NCBI GenBank assembly: GCA_026692885.1
Contig: JAPLNJ010000279.1
Coordinates: forward strand, 1-31,311
Length of the DNA stretch: 31,311 bases
From: Planctomycetota bacterium
Lineage (GTDB): Bacteria > Planctomycetota > Planctomycetia > Pirellulales > Pirellulaceae
Direction of reading: 5' to 3'
The position numbers were made by a program, and so were the translations under genes. The notes beneath the pieces were generated by a model that saw only the letters and a program-made list of their open reading frames with translations, did not search any database and was not told the origin of the DNA. Every line of letters begins with the position of its first letter. Within the stretch, counting starts at the first letter, position 1. Positions 1-8,780 of this stretch are shown piece after piece.

Positions 1-63
1 AGCCCTCTGCATCGCCAAATCATCCGCTTGCTCGGCCTCTCACCCACCGACTACGGCCTCTAA
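1..63 (+). CDS. 3' end of a gene, probably a transposase (partial)
   Basis: Frame 1 is open from the first base and ends in TAA at 61-63, giving a 20-residue tail that reads SPLHRQIIRLLGLSPTDYGL. The R-Q-I-I-R-L-L-G-L-S pattern near the stop resembles the extreme C-terminus of some IS-family transposases, which often end in a similar 'LLGLS' helix. Nothing else of the gene lies in the window, so the family cannot be set. The assignment rests on a short tail and could be coincidental. Confidence 0.35.
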   Translation, partial: SPLHRQIIRLLGLSPTDYGL

Positions 64-466
64 TCCGCCCCCGGAAAACCCCGAAGATATCAGAACGACG
101 ACTTGCGGAACGTAGGATCCGGAGGCAACAAAAAGGACGTTTTGATGCATGCGTTTTGATGCATACTATCGGTCGAGGCGACCAGCACAGATACTCTTCA
201 TACGGACGGGCGTAGTTTGAGTGGGGTTTCGGTGACTGCTCAACGAACGGAGCAGGCGATGGGCCAGTCGCGTTGACGATACGGTTCCCCAGCAGACTGA
301 GCGCAGACATAGCACGAAGAACACAGAGCCGGCACCGGCAATGAACTCGGCTAGTGCTTGCCCTTGGCGAAACCGTTTGCTCCGTCTTGCCCGTCTCGAC
401 ATCGCAACATCTAATCTGCCGGTTTGGCCAGAGATGGCCATGGAAGTATCAACAGCCTATCTCCAT
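64..466. other. gene-poor interval after the transposase-like tail
   Basis: No convincing gene lies in these 403 bases. A 13-bp direct repeat (CGTTTTGATGCAT) occurs at 138-150 and 152-164. A short minus-strand frame, 402 down to 166 (78 codons), begins MSRRARRSKRF and then reads QGQALAEFIAGAG plus a hydrophobic stretch. That is reminiscent of the N-terminus of TadE/Flp-like pilus proteins, but it has no ribosome binding site and its C-terminal half looks non-coding, so it is at best a remnant. A weak TGGCC...GGCCA inverted repeat at 424-439 has no T-run. The interval lies between the possible IS end and the 3' end of the minus-strand operon. Confidence 0.4.
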
Positions 467-1156
467 CTAACGGTCCTGCTCGTGGTTGCGTGCTGGGTTC
501 AGGTGCATGACATCATCCGGCCCCCCGTGCCACTGCTCGTCCGGGATCGGTGAGGCAGGATTATCGTTCACGGCAGCGCGCGCCAGGCACCTGCGGATTT
601 CGGTGCGGAGTTGGACGTCAAGGGCTACCTCGCCTGTCGGCGCTCCATGGGCGTCGACCAAGCCGTGTAGTTTCGATTCTAGCCGTTCAGCCTCGCTCAG
701 CGATGCCTCCAACTCCTTTAGGGCGGCCTGGATTTGCTTGTGCCGCTCGACCAGCCGCGTACACTCGGGCGAATCTGTAGGTTGCCCCCGGGTGCGAAGG
801 ATGTGGTAGGCGATGTTCAGTTCCTTATCCTGTCGCTGAAGATCGACCTTCTGCTCTGCTAGGTGGCGGCCATGGGCACCGACTTGACGTAGTAGCTGGT
901 CAACTCTTTCTTCCTCGCGATTGGCCAACATGCCCCCATCAACGGAAGGTTGGGGCGGCACAGAGATGGTCTCTACTGGCTTTAGAGACGGCAGACACCG
1001 ATGTCCGAGGGCCGGGTACGCTGTCTGGATTGCAACGCCGCCGGTAAAGGCCAACGCCCCGGCAAGAAGAATGGCTGTTAGAGGCAACAAACGCCGGATT
1101 AGACGTTTCGGTGCCACGGTCATCGGGGAAGTCATTGCTTGGATCAGTCTGCTCAT
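467..1156 (-). CDS. membrane-anchored coiled-coil protein, last gene of the vWA/ABC operon
   Basis: 229 aa. A basic N-terminus (KRLIRR) precedes one hydrophobic segment at about residues 24-46, so the protein is probably anchored in the inner membrane with the rest outside the cytoplasm. Residues about 78-165 are rich in charged heptad-like sequence (many E, Q, K, R and L) and should form a coiled coil. The C-terminus is short, polar and Pro/Asp-rich. The ATG lies 24 nt after the permease stop on the same strand, so it is probably co-transcribed; only a weak GAGA precedes it. Its layout (TM plus long coiled coil) matches the first gene of the operon at 7977-8780, although the sequences are not obviously alike. 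It could act as a periplasmic adaptor or spacer for the ABC permease, which is inference. No family recognised. Confidence 0.72.
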   Translation of the reverse strand: MSRLIQAMTSPMTVAPKRLIRRLLPLTAILLAGALAFTGGVAIQTAYPALGHRCLPSLKPVETISVPPQPSVDGGMLANREEERVDQLLRQVGAHGRHLAEQKVDLQRQDKELNIAYHILRTRGQPTDSPECTRLVERHKQIQAALKELEASLSEAERLESKLHGLVDAHGAPTGEVALDVQLRTEIRRCLARAAVNDNPASPIPDEQWHGGPDDVMHLNPARNHEQDR

Positions 1157-1180
1157 GGATTTCTCGGTGCAGTTAATGGA

Positions 1181-4120
1181 TCATGCCCCACGTTGCAATG
1201 CCTGTGCCGGCGACATGCGGCACACGAGGATGGCCGGGAGGATTACCCCGGCGACGGAGAACGCGATCGCCACCACACATGCCAGGGCGAGAAGCCAAGC
1301 CGTCTCCACCGACCAGATGGAGCCGATGAGGACGCTATCGGTGGGAATCTTGAAAGTTTGGGCGATCTGTTCCCGCAAGTACGGCTCGCCGAACTGAACA
1401 ATGACGCTGCCTAGCGCAAAGGCCATTGCGCCGATGACCGCGCCTTGCAGGCCGAAGATGTTAATGACTTGTCCCGCGCCTACGCCATGTGCGCGGAGGA
1501 TGCCGATCTCGTTGATTTTCATGCGAATGTTCATCATCGTCGTGATCGAGACAGTGATCACGGCGTTGACGAGCGAGCCGAACACGAACATGGCGACGAT
1601 CGCCGCCAGCACGTTGGCCAGTTTATTCAACCCTTCCTGCTCGGCGAGATGGTGTTGAGTCCGGTAGCCTATGGACTCCAGTTCGGCCACCACGGGCGAC
1701 ACGGTAGCCGGTTCAGTGGCATGGACATTGCAGCGGACGTAACCGCTGCGTTTATAGAGCTCGACGGGCGTCGCAAAGGTCGATGTTGCTTCGTTGTAGA
1801 CGACCTTTTGCTGTATCCAAAGAGCTAGCCGCGTCACGAGATCCGACGATGCGAAGGCGGTTTCGCTTTCCGCCAGACCGACCACGCGAAGCGAGACGGT
1901 TAGAGGCGTTGACGAACCGCTGACCCGATCTGATCGGATCAACCGAGCGTTGATCGTCCTGCCCAGGCAAGCAGACGCCGGCTGGCCGGGGAACAGCCGG
2001 GCAGCGGTTTGTAGCGGCAAGACCGCTTCGGGCTGCGAAGCATTATCCATCAGCCAACGCCCCTGCCGCACGCGTGCCTCGTATCGGCGAACGTCGTGGG
2101 CGGAACTGGCCTCCAGCGGCAAATCGCATCCAGACAGCACCATGTTGACGCTCAACTGCGGCGAGGCGTAACTGAAGGTAGGCTTGCTCATGGCCACGAC
2201 GCTGAGCAACTTGCGGCTGACGGTCCCATCTGCACTGGTGGTGTCTTGGACCTTGTACTTGATCAACTGTTCCTCGCAGATTGGCACCAGTGGGTTGAGT
2301 ATCATGCCGGCGTGGCCAAGGGCGTCCCGGACGCTGGAGAACATGATGTCTGTGGTACGGATCGAGAAAGTCTCCTGACCTACCTTCGGTAACTCACCAG
2401 CGCTCCGCGCGGTCTCGAAAGCAAGCCGGCGAAATGTCTGCCGATCGACCACGGCCATGCCGAGCGGGACTACATCCGAACGAAGTAGCCTGCCCTCTAC
2501 GCGACCCCCAATCACGCTGATGGACCCGTGATCGCAGCGCTCGGGAACATCACATAGCCGAACCGTGGTGCCCGCAGGGTCGCGTTGATCCGAGTCCTGG
2601 GCGACACAAAGAACATTTTTCGTCCGCCCATCGGCGATGACAGACGAGGAGATGCCGCGGACGGCCTGGAGCGACATAGCATCAGCCGCGTGCCCCAGGT
2701 ATTCTCGGCACGCACACATACGGCCCGGAAAGTAGGCGACGAACTGCGCCGGCCGGCCGGCCTCGATCGACCGGAGAGACAAGCCCAGCCGTGAGGCCGC
2801 TGCCCCCAGATCAGGCGAAAACGGCCACGGGTGCCACACCGCTATGGCAGTCGTTTCGGCTGAAGGGCAGATTTGCATGCGGCAGGCATCGGAGAACCAG
2901 AACTCGTCCTGCGTACCTGCCATGAAGGTCACCACTCGTAGGCGAACATCGCCGATCCAGTATTCTTTGTCGGTGTGTCGTTGTTGCGGAGCAACGTAGA
3001 TGCATGGAAGCCAATTTTCTGTCGGCTGGTTCTCCGTCCGTTTCCCTGCGAGATGGAGGAAAAGTGCTTCGGGCAGAAAACGGACTTGGACCGTTCTAAC
3101 GGAGCGGTCTGCGGCTGAAAGAACGGCATTCCCGCCCGATACAGCACCGCAACGTACTTGAGGATTGCCGGCGATCTCGCCGGCCAACTTGTCGACGGAC
3201 GAACGGCCGTCGCCTACGTCCCCTTCCGAATCCCGTTCCCCCAGGTCCATGTCCTGGTCTGCAATCATTGAGGCTGGCTTGAGAGGTATCGGGTGGGTTA
3301 GAACTTGCGGAGTCGTCGGCGCTGCGAAGGCCTGGGCCAAAGAATGGCTGGGGACGGGCACAGCCGCCGCGGCGGATCGTTCCGATCCGCTAATCTCGTA
3401 GAGGCCCCAACACAATGAACCCTGGGGCAGCACCTGCCCGGGGTAATCGGCCTCAACGCGTCGGGCGAGGGCCAGATCCGGGATCTGCGCGACAGTAAAG
3501 TCGCGCACGCCTGGCCAGCTCTCCGCGTCAAAGGCCAGCCAGGCCAAGGTGTCGCGCGAGCAATAGAATTGCCCGCGACCAGCGAGACCGGCTCCAGGGA
3601 CCACCTGGGCGGCGTCAAGGTGATCGGGAATCATATCCTTCGCGTCAGGGGTGGCGATCACTTGGCCGAGGGCCGGCCGCCTTCCCCCTGGGGCCTGTCG
3701 CCAACGGGGATCATTGTCCGCAAATGCTTCGATGATGAGTTTTCGCCCTTGAAACTCCGATTCCAGCACGCTCGACGAGAAGATTCCAACCTCCGCGCCG
3801 GCGCCGCGCTCGATATCGGCCCTGGTCAAACCACTATTGGGTCCATTTACAGCCGCCCAGACGTCTGCCGGGGCCTCGACCGTCGTTATCTCTCCCATAG
3901 GTTCCACGGTGATCCGTAGTTGCTTGGCCTCCTCGGCCACCCGCGTCTGCTGACTACGCGGCGAGTAGGCGTAGCCAAATGGGTAGGTCACTTCCGGCAT
4001 GTCTACTTGACCTCCAAGGCTCGGCACATGGTCAATCTTGTTCGCACACCACTCGTCGAGGTGCTCAGCAAGGACCAAAGGCAGGTACAGCTTGTCGGTT
4101 GGCTGGTGGCGAACCTTCAC
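1181..4120 (-). CDS. MacB/FtsX-type ABC permease, C-terminal part (large extracytoplasmic domain and last three TM helices)
   Basis: 979 codons from a GTG that directly follows, in the same frame, the TAG ending the 4121-4705 frame. Residues 1 to about 830 form a large non-membrane region. Three hydrophobic segments follow at about 834-860, 886-908 and 940-966. Between the first two lies EIGILRAHG (about 871-879), the typical FtsX-domain motif, and the protein ends in a MSPAQALQRG tail like the 'P..ALR' end of MacB permeases. MacB proteins have one N-terminal TM helix, a periplasmic domain and three C-terminal helices. Here the first helix is encoded upstream of the TAG, so the two frames together make one complete permease of about 1,174 residues, much larger than a typical MacB. 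Alone, this part lacks a signal to put its N-terminus across the membrane. The stop may be a nonsense mutation, a read-through site, or a sequence error. Confidence 0.8.
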   Translation of the reverse strand: MKVRHQPTDKLYLPLVLAEHLDEWCANKIDHVPSLGGQVDMPEVTYPFGYAYSPRSQQTRVAEEAKQLRITVEPMGEITTVEAPADVWAAVNGPNSGLTRADIERGAGAEVGIFSSSVLESEFQGRKLIIEAFADNDPRWRQAPGGRRPALGQVIATPDAKDMIPDHLDAAQVVPGAGLAGRGQFYCSRDTLAWLAFDAESWPGVRDFTVAQIPDLALARRVEADYPGQVLPQGSLCWGLYEISGSERSAAAAVPVPSHSLAQAFAAPTTPQVLTHPIPLKPASMIADQDMDLGERDSEGDVGDGRSSVDKLAGEIAGNPQVRCGAVSGGNAVLSAADRSVRTVQVRFLPEALFLHLAGKRTENQPTENWLPCIYVAPQQRHTDKEYWIGDVRLRVVTFMAGTQDEFWFSDACRMQICPSAETTAIAVWHPWPFSPDLGAAASRLGLSLRSIEAGRPAQFVAYFPGRMCACREYLGHAADAMSLQAVRGISSSVIADGRTKNVLCVAQDSDQRDPAGTTVRLCDVPERCDHGSISVIGGRVEGRLLRSDVVPLGMAVVDRQTFRRLAFETARSAGELPKVGQETFSIRTTDIMFSSVRDALGHAGMILNPLVPICEEQLIKYKVQDTTSADGTVSRKLLSVVAMSKPTFSYASPQLSVNMVLSGCDLPLEASSAHDVRRYEARVRQGRWLMDNASQPEAVLPLQTAARLFPGQPASACLGRTINARLIRSDRVSGSSTPLTVSLRVVGLAESETAFASSDLVTRLALWIQQKVVYNEATSTFATPVELYKRSGYVRCNVHATEPATVSPVVAELESIGYRTQHHLAEQEGLNKLANVLAAIVAMFVFGSLVNAVITVSITTMMNIRMKINEIGILRAHGVGAGQVINIFGLQGAVIGAMAFALGSVIVQFGEPYLREQIAQTFKIPTDSVLIGSIWSVETAWLLALACVVAIAFSVAGVILPAILVCRMSPAQALQRGA

Positions 4121-4705
4121 CTACACGTTGCTCGTCTGCTCTTGGCCGTCGACCGTGCGACTGACTTCGATCAGCGCGTCGGCCGGGGTGACGGCCGAAT
4201 GACCGACCGTGCCACCCAACTTTTGGAAGAGTCTCTGCGACATGAGGACTTCGCGGGTGTCCTTCCCGCTCACTCCGCAGCCCCAGCCTAACTGACGCGC
4301 GGGCATAGCCGGATCGTCGGGCAGAGTCCCTTCCATGGGGACCATGAGCTTGCACTGCCCCGACAGCGAGACCTTCACCTGGAGTTCGACTTTGGGAAAG
4401 GCCATGGCCACGTTCGGCATGGACGCGATCCCCCGGATGCGATTCTCGTCGAAGCGTAGACGTTCGTCGGTGACCTCCGGGCAGTCCACGACAATGAGGG
4501 TGGGGAGCGATTCGTCCACAATCGACTTCTGGTACCGAAAGACTGCCCAGCCATAGAAGGCCGACACCAGGAGGCACACGACCGAAACGCTGATTGCCAA
4601 TGCGTTTAGCAGCACTGTCCACGGCCGCCGGCGCAGGTCGGCCAGCGCATACCGCACCTGCTGGATCACACCCATTTTGCACGCGAAATACTGGTAGAAT
4701 CTCAT
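4121..4705 (-). CDS. MacB/FtsX-type ABC permease, N-terminal part (first TM helix), ended by in-frame TAG
   Basis: 194 aa from the ATG at 4705, 22 nt past the ATPase stop. The reading frame extends further upstream but there overlaps the ATPase gene, so this ATG is preferred. A cytoplasmic RYALADLRRRPW motif, typical just before TM1 of MacB/LolC permeases, is followed by a hydrophobic helix at about residues 30-52 and then an extracytoplasmic domain. The frame stops at TAG, and the very next codon is the GTG listed as start of the downstream part, in the same frame. No frameshift is needed to join them, so this is either a nonsense-split gene or one that is read through. A real two-subunit arrangement is unlikely, because the second part would lack a membrane-entry signal. 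The only Shine-Dalgarno candidate is a weak AAGAAAG. Confidence 0.78.
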   Translation of the reverse strand: MRFYQYFACKMGVIQQVRYALADLRRRPWTVLLNALAISVSVVCLLVSAFYGWAVFRYQKSIVDESLPTLIVVDCPEVTDERLRFDENRIRGIASMPNVAMAFPKVELQVKVSLSGQCKLMVPMEGTLPDDPAMPARQLGWGCGVSGKDTREVLMSQRLFQKLGGTVGHSAVTPADALIEVSRTVDGQEQTSNV

Positions 4706-4727
4706 TGCATGTTCTTTCTTGGGTTCG

Positions 4728-5747
4728 TCAACGAGAGCATGGGAGCGATGAAGAAACGACTGCCGGTTGGCCGCGTTCGACACGGTCGTTCGGAATATCG
4801 AGATCGGCAGCCGGCCGGTGTTGTTCGTCGGCGTCGGCCCTCTCGCGTTGCTCGGTGATGTCGCGCAGGCCATTCCGTGTGCACTCCAAGACGCGATCGC
4901 AATAGCATTGGGCGAGGGAATGATTGTGGGTGACGAGCACCACCGGCTTTCCCGTCCGCGTGGACAGTCTGCGGAACTCCACCATCACCGCCTCGGCCGT
5001 CGCCGGGTCGAGCGAGCCGGTCGGCTCGTCGGCCAAGATGATCTTCGCATCCGAGGTGAACGCCCGGGCGATTGCCACCCGTTGCTGCTGGCCGCGTGAG
5101 AGTTGCGAAGGGTATCGCTTCGCCAAGTGTGCGATACCGAGTAGTTCCAGATTCTGCATGGCGGCCCGCATGGCCTTACGCCGGGCCACACCCCGACACA
5201 GGAGGCCAAGGGCTACGTTCCCGAGAGCCGTCTGGTGGCTCACCAGGTTCATCTCCTGAAAGATCCAGGCGGGGATCTCGCCTCGATAGGACTGCATGGC
5301 CGCAGAATCCTGATATCGCAGAGGCACACCGAAAACGAGAACGTGGCCCGCAGTCGGCGAGTCGAGTCCGCCCAGCAGGTTCAAGGTGGTCGTCTTTCCC
5401 TCCCCGCTGGGGCCCACAAGGGCGGTAACCTCCGCGAAGATGTCGATCGTCACGCCGTTGAGTGCCACCACGGCACCATCTGAGTCACGGTAGACCTTTC
5501 TCACGCCGCGAAGCGAGAATATCGGCAGCGGGTGTTGCCGCGAATTCGGCTGACCGCCAGACGGAACCGCTAATTGTCTTGAGGCAGTGAGCTGGGGATT
5601 AACGGTGTTTGCTGCTATTGCTGGCTGAAGCCTTTGCGTCCCCTTGTCGGAAAGCCTGTCGTCTCCAGGCTCACGAACAAATACACCGATTGAGAAGAAG
5701 CCGACGAGCAGCGTGACCACGATTATGAGAATCGCGTAAGACTCCAT
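4728..5747 (-). CDS. ABC transporter ATPase of the MacB/LolD/FtsE class with an N-terminal membrane anchor
   Basis: 339 aa. The nucleotide-binding domain spans about residues 76-300. It has a Walker A GPSGEGKT (112-119; GEGKT instead of the usual GSGKS/T), Q-loop Q164, signature LSRGQ (216-220), Walker B IILADE (236-241) followed by PTGSLD, and H-loop H274. This matches the subfamily that energises MacB, LolCDE and FtsX permeases, and the permease gene follows directly. Residues about 5-24 form a hydrophobic helix, followed by a 50-residue polar linker; such an anchor is unusual for this ATPase class. The last 40 residues are low-complexity. The start is well supported: TGAGGAGG, which shares its TGA with the stop of the vWA gene, puts AGGAGG 7 nt before the ATG, so translation is probably coupled to the vWA gene. 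It hydrolyses ATP at the inner face of the membrane. Confidence 0.93.
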   Translation of the reverse strand: MESYAILIIVVTLLVGFFSIGVFVREPGDDRLSDKGTQRLQPAIAANTVNPQLTASRQLAVPSGGQPNSRQHPLPIFSLRGVRKVYRDSDGAVVALNGVTIDIFAEVTALVGPSGEGKTTTLNLLGGLDSPTAGHVLVFGVPLRYQDSAAMQSYRGEIPAWIFQEMNLVSHQTALGNVALGLLCRGVARRKAMRAAMQNLELLGIAHLAKRYPSQLSRGQQQRVAIARAFTSDAKIILADEPTGSLDPATAEAVMVEFRRLSTRTGKPVVLVTHNHSLAQCYCDRVLECTRNGLRDITEQRERADADEQHRPAADLDIPNDRVERGQPAVVSSSLPCSR

Positions 5748-5759
5748 GGAAAAGCCTCC

Positions 5760-7838
5760 TCAAGGCAACAAGGACTCGGGAATCCAGCCGAACTCCAGAT
5801 CGTTCAGCCAAGTGAAATACTCGTTGTTGTTCCGGGCATTAGTGAGCTGCGGTACGACCTGCCGGGCAATCTTCTCGCGTAGAACAGCGCGTTGTTCCTC
5901 GGGCATGTGCTCGATCTCGGCTCGGGTTAGCCGCAGAAGCCCCTGACTGCAGGGCACGCCCTTGGCCATCAGATACACGTCCATCGGCTCGGGCCGGTGC
6001 TCGGCGAAAAATGACAGCGGGTTAGCTAGTCTGCTTCCCAAGCCGACCTGAAACGCCTGCTTGGCAAAATCCGGCGCTAAATGGACACACAACTCATTGA
6101 GCTCGGACAGAAGCCGGTCGATTTCGGGACGCGCCACATAGACTTCCTTGCCCAGCAAAGGCACCCCGTCAGCCTCGGCCAAGCACCATCCCGTTGCAAA
6201 GGCGGGCACTCCCGGCCGGAGACGAGCCACTTCCACGCCGGCACCCTGAAGGAATTCCATCACCTCCGTCACCTCTCGACCGCTTGCCTGACGCTCGGTA
6301 ATGATCTGCTCGGATGTCTTGCCAGCGGCGAGGGCGTCCACCACCACGGACCGCCTATGAACCAGGGCGGTTTCGGTCTCCATGATATTACGAATCTGTT
6401 CGATAACCCTGTCTGCTTCATCAAGCGAGAAGCACTTCCCGCCGCTCTCTTCAGCCAATCTTGTGAACTGGGCCTTGTGCAAGACCCGTTCCTCGGGCTC
6501 GCCGGCGCCTTCAATGCAGAGGCTGAATATTCTGACGTTGGTCTGTCGGCTGCGTGCCGTCTTGATCAAGTCATCGGCACTGATGTTCTTGGGATTCTTC
6601 CGAGAACCTGGCTCGTGGGCGGAATTGTCACCGATGAGAACCATTGCCCGATTAGAAAGTCCCTGACCGCGCCAGTCCGTCCGCGTTAGCGCGGCCTGCA
6701 CGCCATCGTAGACAGCCTCCGGCAGATCCTCGCTTCCGGCCTCGGCTTCCTTCAGGGGTCGGATGAGTTCGAGGAACGCGTTCACGTCCGAATGGAGGGG
6801 ATAAACCTTCACTGCGGATGGCTTTCCGTTTTCCTCGAATGCGATGGCCCGGACGTAATCGCGATACAGCACCAGGCCAAAGTTCACATCCGGCCGGAAC
6901 GGCAGGTCTTTGAGGCCTCGGACGATCAACTCCACTGCGGCGACCATGGCATCGATGTTGGACTGCATTGAGTGTGTCAAATCAACGCAGAACACCACAT
7001 CAAGCATCTTCACGTTGTCTTTAATCTTGGCAACTTCGCCTTCAGAGTAGACAGGTCGGGCATCACCGGCCCGACCAGGGGCATCGAAGTTCCCGCTGTT
7101 GGCACCTAGGAACTCCAGCCGCACGAATTCGTGCGCCCTGCCGCCAAAAGTGAACGTCCGCGTTTCGGCGATCGGCCACGGCATCCAAGAGCGATCGGCC
7201 CGAAGCGACGCTCGAGCGATGGGCTTTTCACCGGTCGAGCCAGTCTTGATAAGTTCTTCGCAGGCCTTGTCGGAATCGAAGACCAAGAGGGGCGGCACCC
7301 GCACCGTTTCGTTCCGGAGATAGCGCGCGGCCACCCGCGTGTCCCACGCTGCGGCATTGGTGGCCGCGACCCAACCAAGAACCGAGCTTTTCCGGGGCGT
7401 GAGGCCGATCTGGAAGTATTCGATGTTGCCTTTGGGCGGCACAGCGTCGAAGACGAAGTATGGCATAAAAAACTTGAGTTCGGGGCCGGTGACCGTGCCG
7501 CCTGGCGCCCGGTCGGTGCAGCGCAGGCCGCGCCGCGTGACGATCACTTTGCGGCGGATGCCGAACTCGTTTACCAGGCATTCCATCCCCGGCAGCCGAT
7601 AAGTGTACTGCTGCTCGCCGGCCGCCGAAGCCGAGGGCGACGGCGACAGCGAGGCTTGTGCAGAAGCTGAGGGCGGCGGCGATAATGAGACTTGCGAGAC
7701 AGTCGCTCCTACCTCCGGTGGGGTGATGGCCGGCGATGCCGCTGGCGTTTTGCCCAATCCGCAGCCGACGCTGACGCACAGCAAGGCGACGACCAGGGCT
7801 GACGAGATCCTTTGGAGCATGACGTGTACCCTCTTCAT
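5760..7838 (-). CDS. vWA-domain protein, probable lipoprotein
   Basis: 692 aa. The N-terminus (MKRVHVML, then a hydrophobic stretch) ends in SVGC with Cys26, a plausible though imperfect lipobox, so I expect lipid anchoring outside the cytoplasm. A Ser/Pro/Ala-rich linker with an internal near-repeat covers about residues 48-74. Residues 80-275 form a domain I do not recognise; it contains a GWVAATNAAAW stretch that could be a small SH3-like fold. A von Willebrand A domain follows at about 277-490: the MIDAS motif is D286-x-T288-x-S290 (Thr in place of the usual first Ser), and a later VLIGDNSAHE strand supplies the second Asp. Residues about 500-692 are mainly helical. vWA domains bind partners through the metal at the MIDAS. 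The gene sits 12 nt before the ABC ATPase and probably acts as sensor or adaptor for that transporter (inference). Confidence 0.85.
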   Translation of the reverse strand: MKRVHVMLQRISSALVVALLCVSVGCGLGKTPAASPAITPPEVGATVSQVSLSPPPSASAQASLSPSPSASAAGEQQYTYRLPGMECLVNEFGIRRKVIVTRRGLRCTDRAPGGTVTGPELKFFMPYFVFDAVPPKGNIEYFQIGLTPRKSSVLGWVAATNAAAWDTRVAARYLRNETVRVPPLLVFDSDKACEELIKTGSTGEKPIARASLRADRSWMPWPIAETRTFTFGGRAHEFVRLEFLGANSGNFDAPGRAGDARPVYSEGEVAKIKDNVKMLDVVFCVDLTHSMQSNIDAMVAAVELIVRGLKDLPFRPDVNFGLVLYRDYVRAIAFEENGKPSAVKVYPLHSDVNAFLELIRPLKEAEAGSEDLPEAVYDGVQAALTRTDWRGQGLSNRAMVLIGDNSAHEPGSRKNPKNISADDLIKTARSRQTNVRIFSLCIEGAGEPEERVLHKAQFTRLAEESGGKCFSLDEADRVIEQIRNIMETETALVHRRSVVVDALAAGKTSEQIITERQASGREVTEVMEFLQGAGVEVARLRPGVPAFATGWCLAEADGVPLLGKEVYVARPEIDRLLSELNELCVHLAPDFAKQAFQVGLGSRLANPLSFFAEHRPEPMDVYLMAKGVPCSQGLLRLTRAEIEHMPEEQRAVLREKIARQVVPQLTNARNNNEYFTWLNDLEFGWIPESLLP

Positions 7839-7976
7839 CAGAATTAGAGCCTGAGAGAGCCAGAGATTCCGCCGGGCTGAGCCTCCGTTGGAGCCCCGCC
7901 CGGCATGGTTTGGCGGTCGGCTGATCCGATGAGGCAGCCGTGCCCGCCCTGACGACCGTCGGGAATGGACACCCGA

Positions 7977-8780
7977 TCAGTTGGTGTTGGCCAGCAGTCG
8001 TTCCAACGCTTGCTTGGCCTCGGCAGTGTTGTCTGCCGCGGAACCGTTCCAGTTGACCACGAGGCCGCCGCTGGTTTCGGCAGCAAAATAGTCGGCACGC
8101 CGCTCTTCCTTTCGCACCCGCTTGTCGAAGTCTGCGAAAGCCCGTCCCAACTCTGTGCCAGGGCTTAGCGGCGATTCGTGGAGCTTCGAGGTCAGTTCGT
8201 TGACCTGGGCCAACAGACCCGCGTTCCGGAGGCGGGCTTCCAGAGATTGCAACTCCGCGACCTTTTCCCGCTTCACGTCTTTGGCTTTTTGCAGATTGGC
8301 CTGCCCTTCGGCTTCTGTGGCGGCCAACTTCTCGGCCAGTTGCCGCCGTGTCTGCAACTCCTTCTCAAGACGCTCGCAACGCCGTACCCGGGCCAGTACG
8401 TCGGCGCAAAGCTGCTCCTTCAAGTAGCTCTTGCCTCCGATCTGGTACTGATCGCGGCTTTGTTCGAGCAGGTCCTTGGCCTGCTTGAGGATCTGCTTGT
8501 CCGCGTTCACGTCCTGCTGGATACGCTGGACCGCCGTCTGCTCGGCCGCAGTCCTGTCGGCGACCTCACCGAGCTTGTCTTGGTAGTCCAAGATCTTGCC
8601 ATCCATGTCCTGAAGAAGGATACGAATCCGAGCCGCCTGTTCGACTTCCGGCAGGGCTCCCTCGATCCCTTCGCGAGCGACCTCCCGCACTGCGCGAAGG
8701 TGACTGAATACCGCGGGACCGAGGACCAAGGCGAGAATTGCCACAGCGACACCGACTAACCACAACAGCGAACGAAGCAT
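7977..8780 (-). CDS. membrane-anchored coiled-coil protein, first gene of the vWA/ABC operon
   Basis: 267 aa. A hydrophobic helix at residues about 5-27 (LLWLVGVAVAILALVLGPAV) is an uncleaved anchor. Residues about 60-205 are a long charged coiled coil with many Q, E, K and L at heptad spacing. The tail (206-267) is mixed and includes a short hydrophobic beta-like stretch, GGLVVNWNG. GAGGTG lies about 6 nt before the ATG at 8780 and supports the start. The gene is first in the minus operon, with the divergent region behind it and a 138-nt gap before the vWA gene in which I see no gene or terminator. General shape recalls PspA/VIPP or HlyD-like coiled coils, but no specific motif was found. 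Likely a structural partner of the ABC/vWA complex (inference). Confidence 0.75.
   Translation of the reverse strand: MLRSLLWLVGVAVAILALVLGPAVFSHLRAVREVAREGIEGALPEVEQAARIRILLQDMDGKILDYQDKLGEVADRTAAEQTAVQRIQQDVNADKQILKQAKDLLEQSRDQYQIGGKSYLKEQLCADVLARVRRCERLEKELQTRRQLAEKLAATEAEGQANLQKAKDVKREKVAELQSLEARLRNAGLLAQVNELTSKLHESPLSPGTELGRAFADFDKRVRKEERRADYFAAETSGGLVVNWNGSAADNTAEAKQALERLLANTN

Noticed and set aside
467..8780. Classical MoxR-vWA ternary conflict system
   Set aside because: A vWA protein is present, but no MoxR-type AAA+ ATPase is seen; the only ATPase is an ABC protein.
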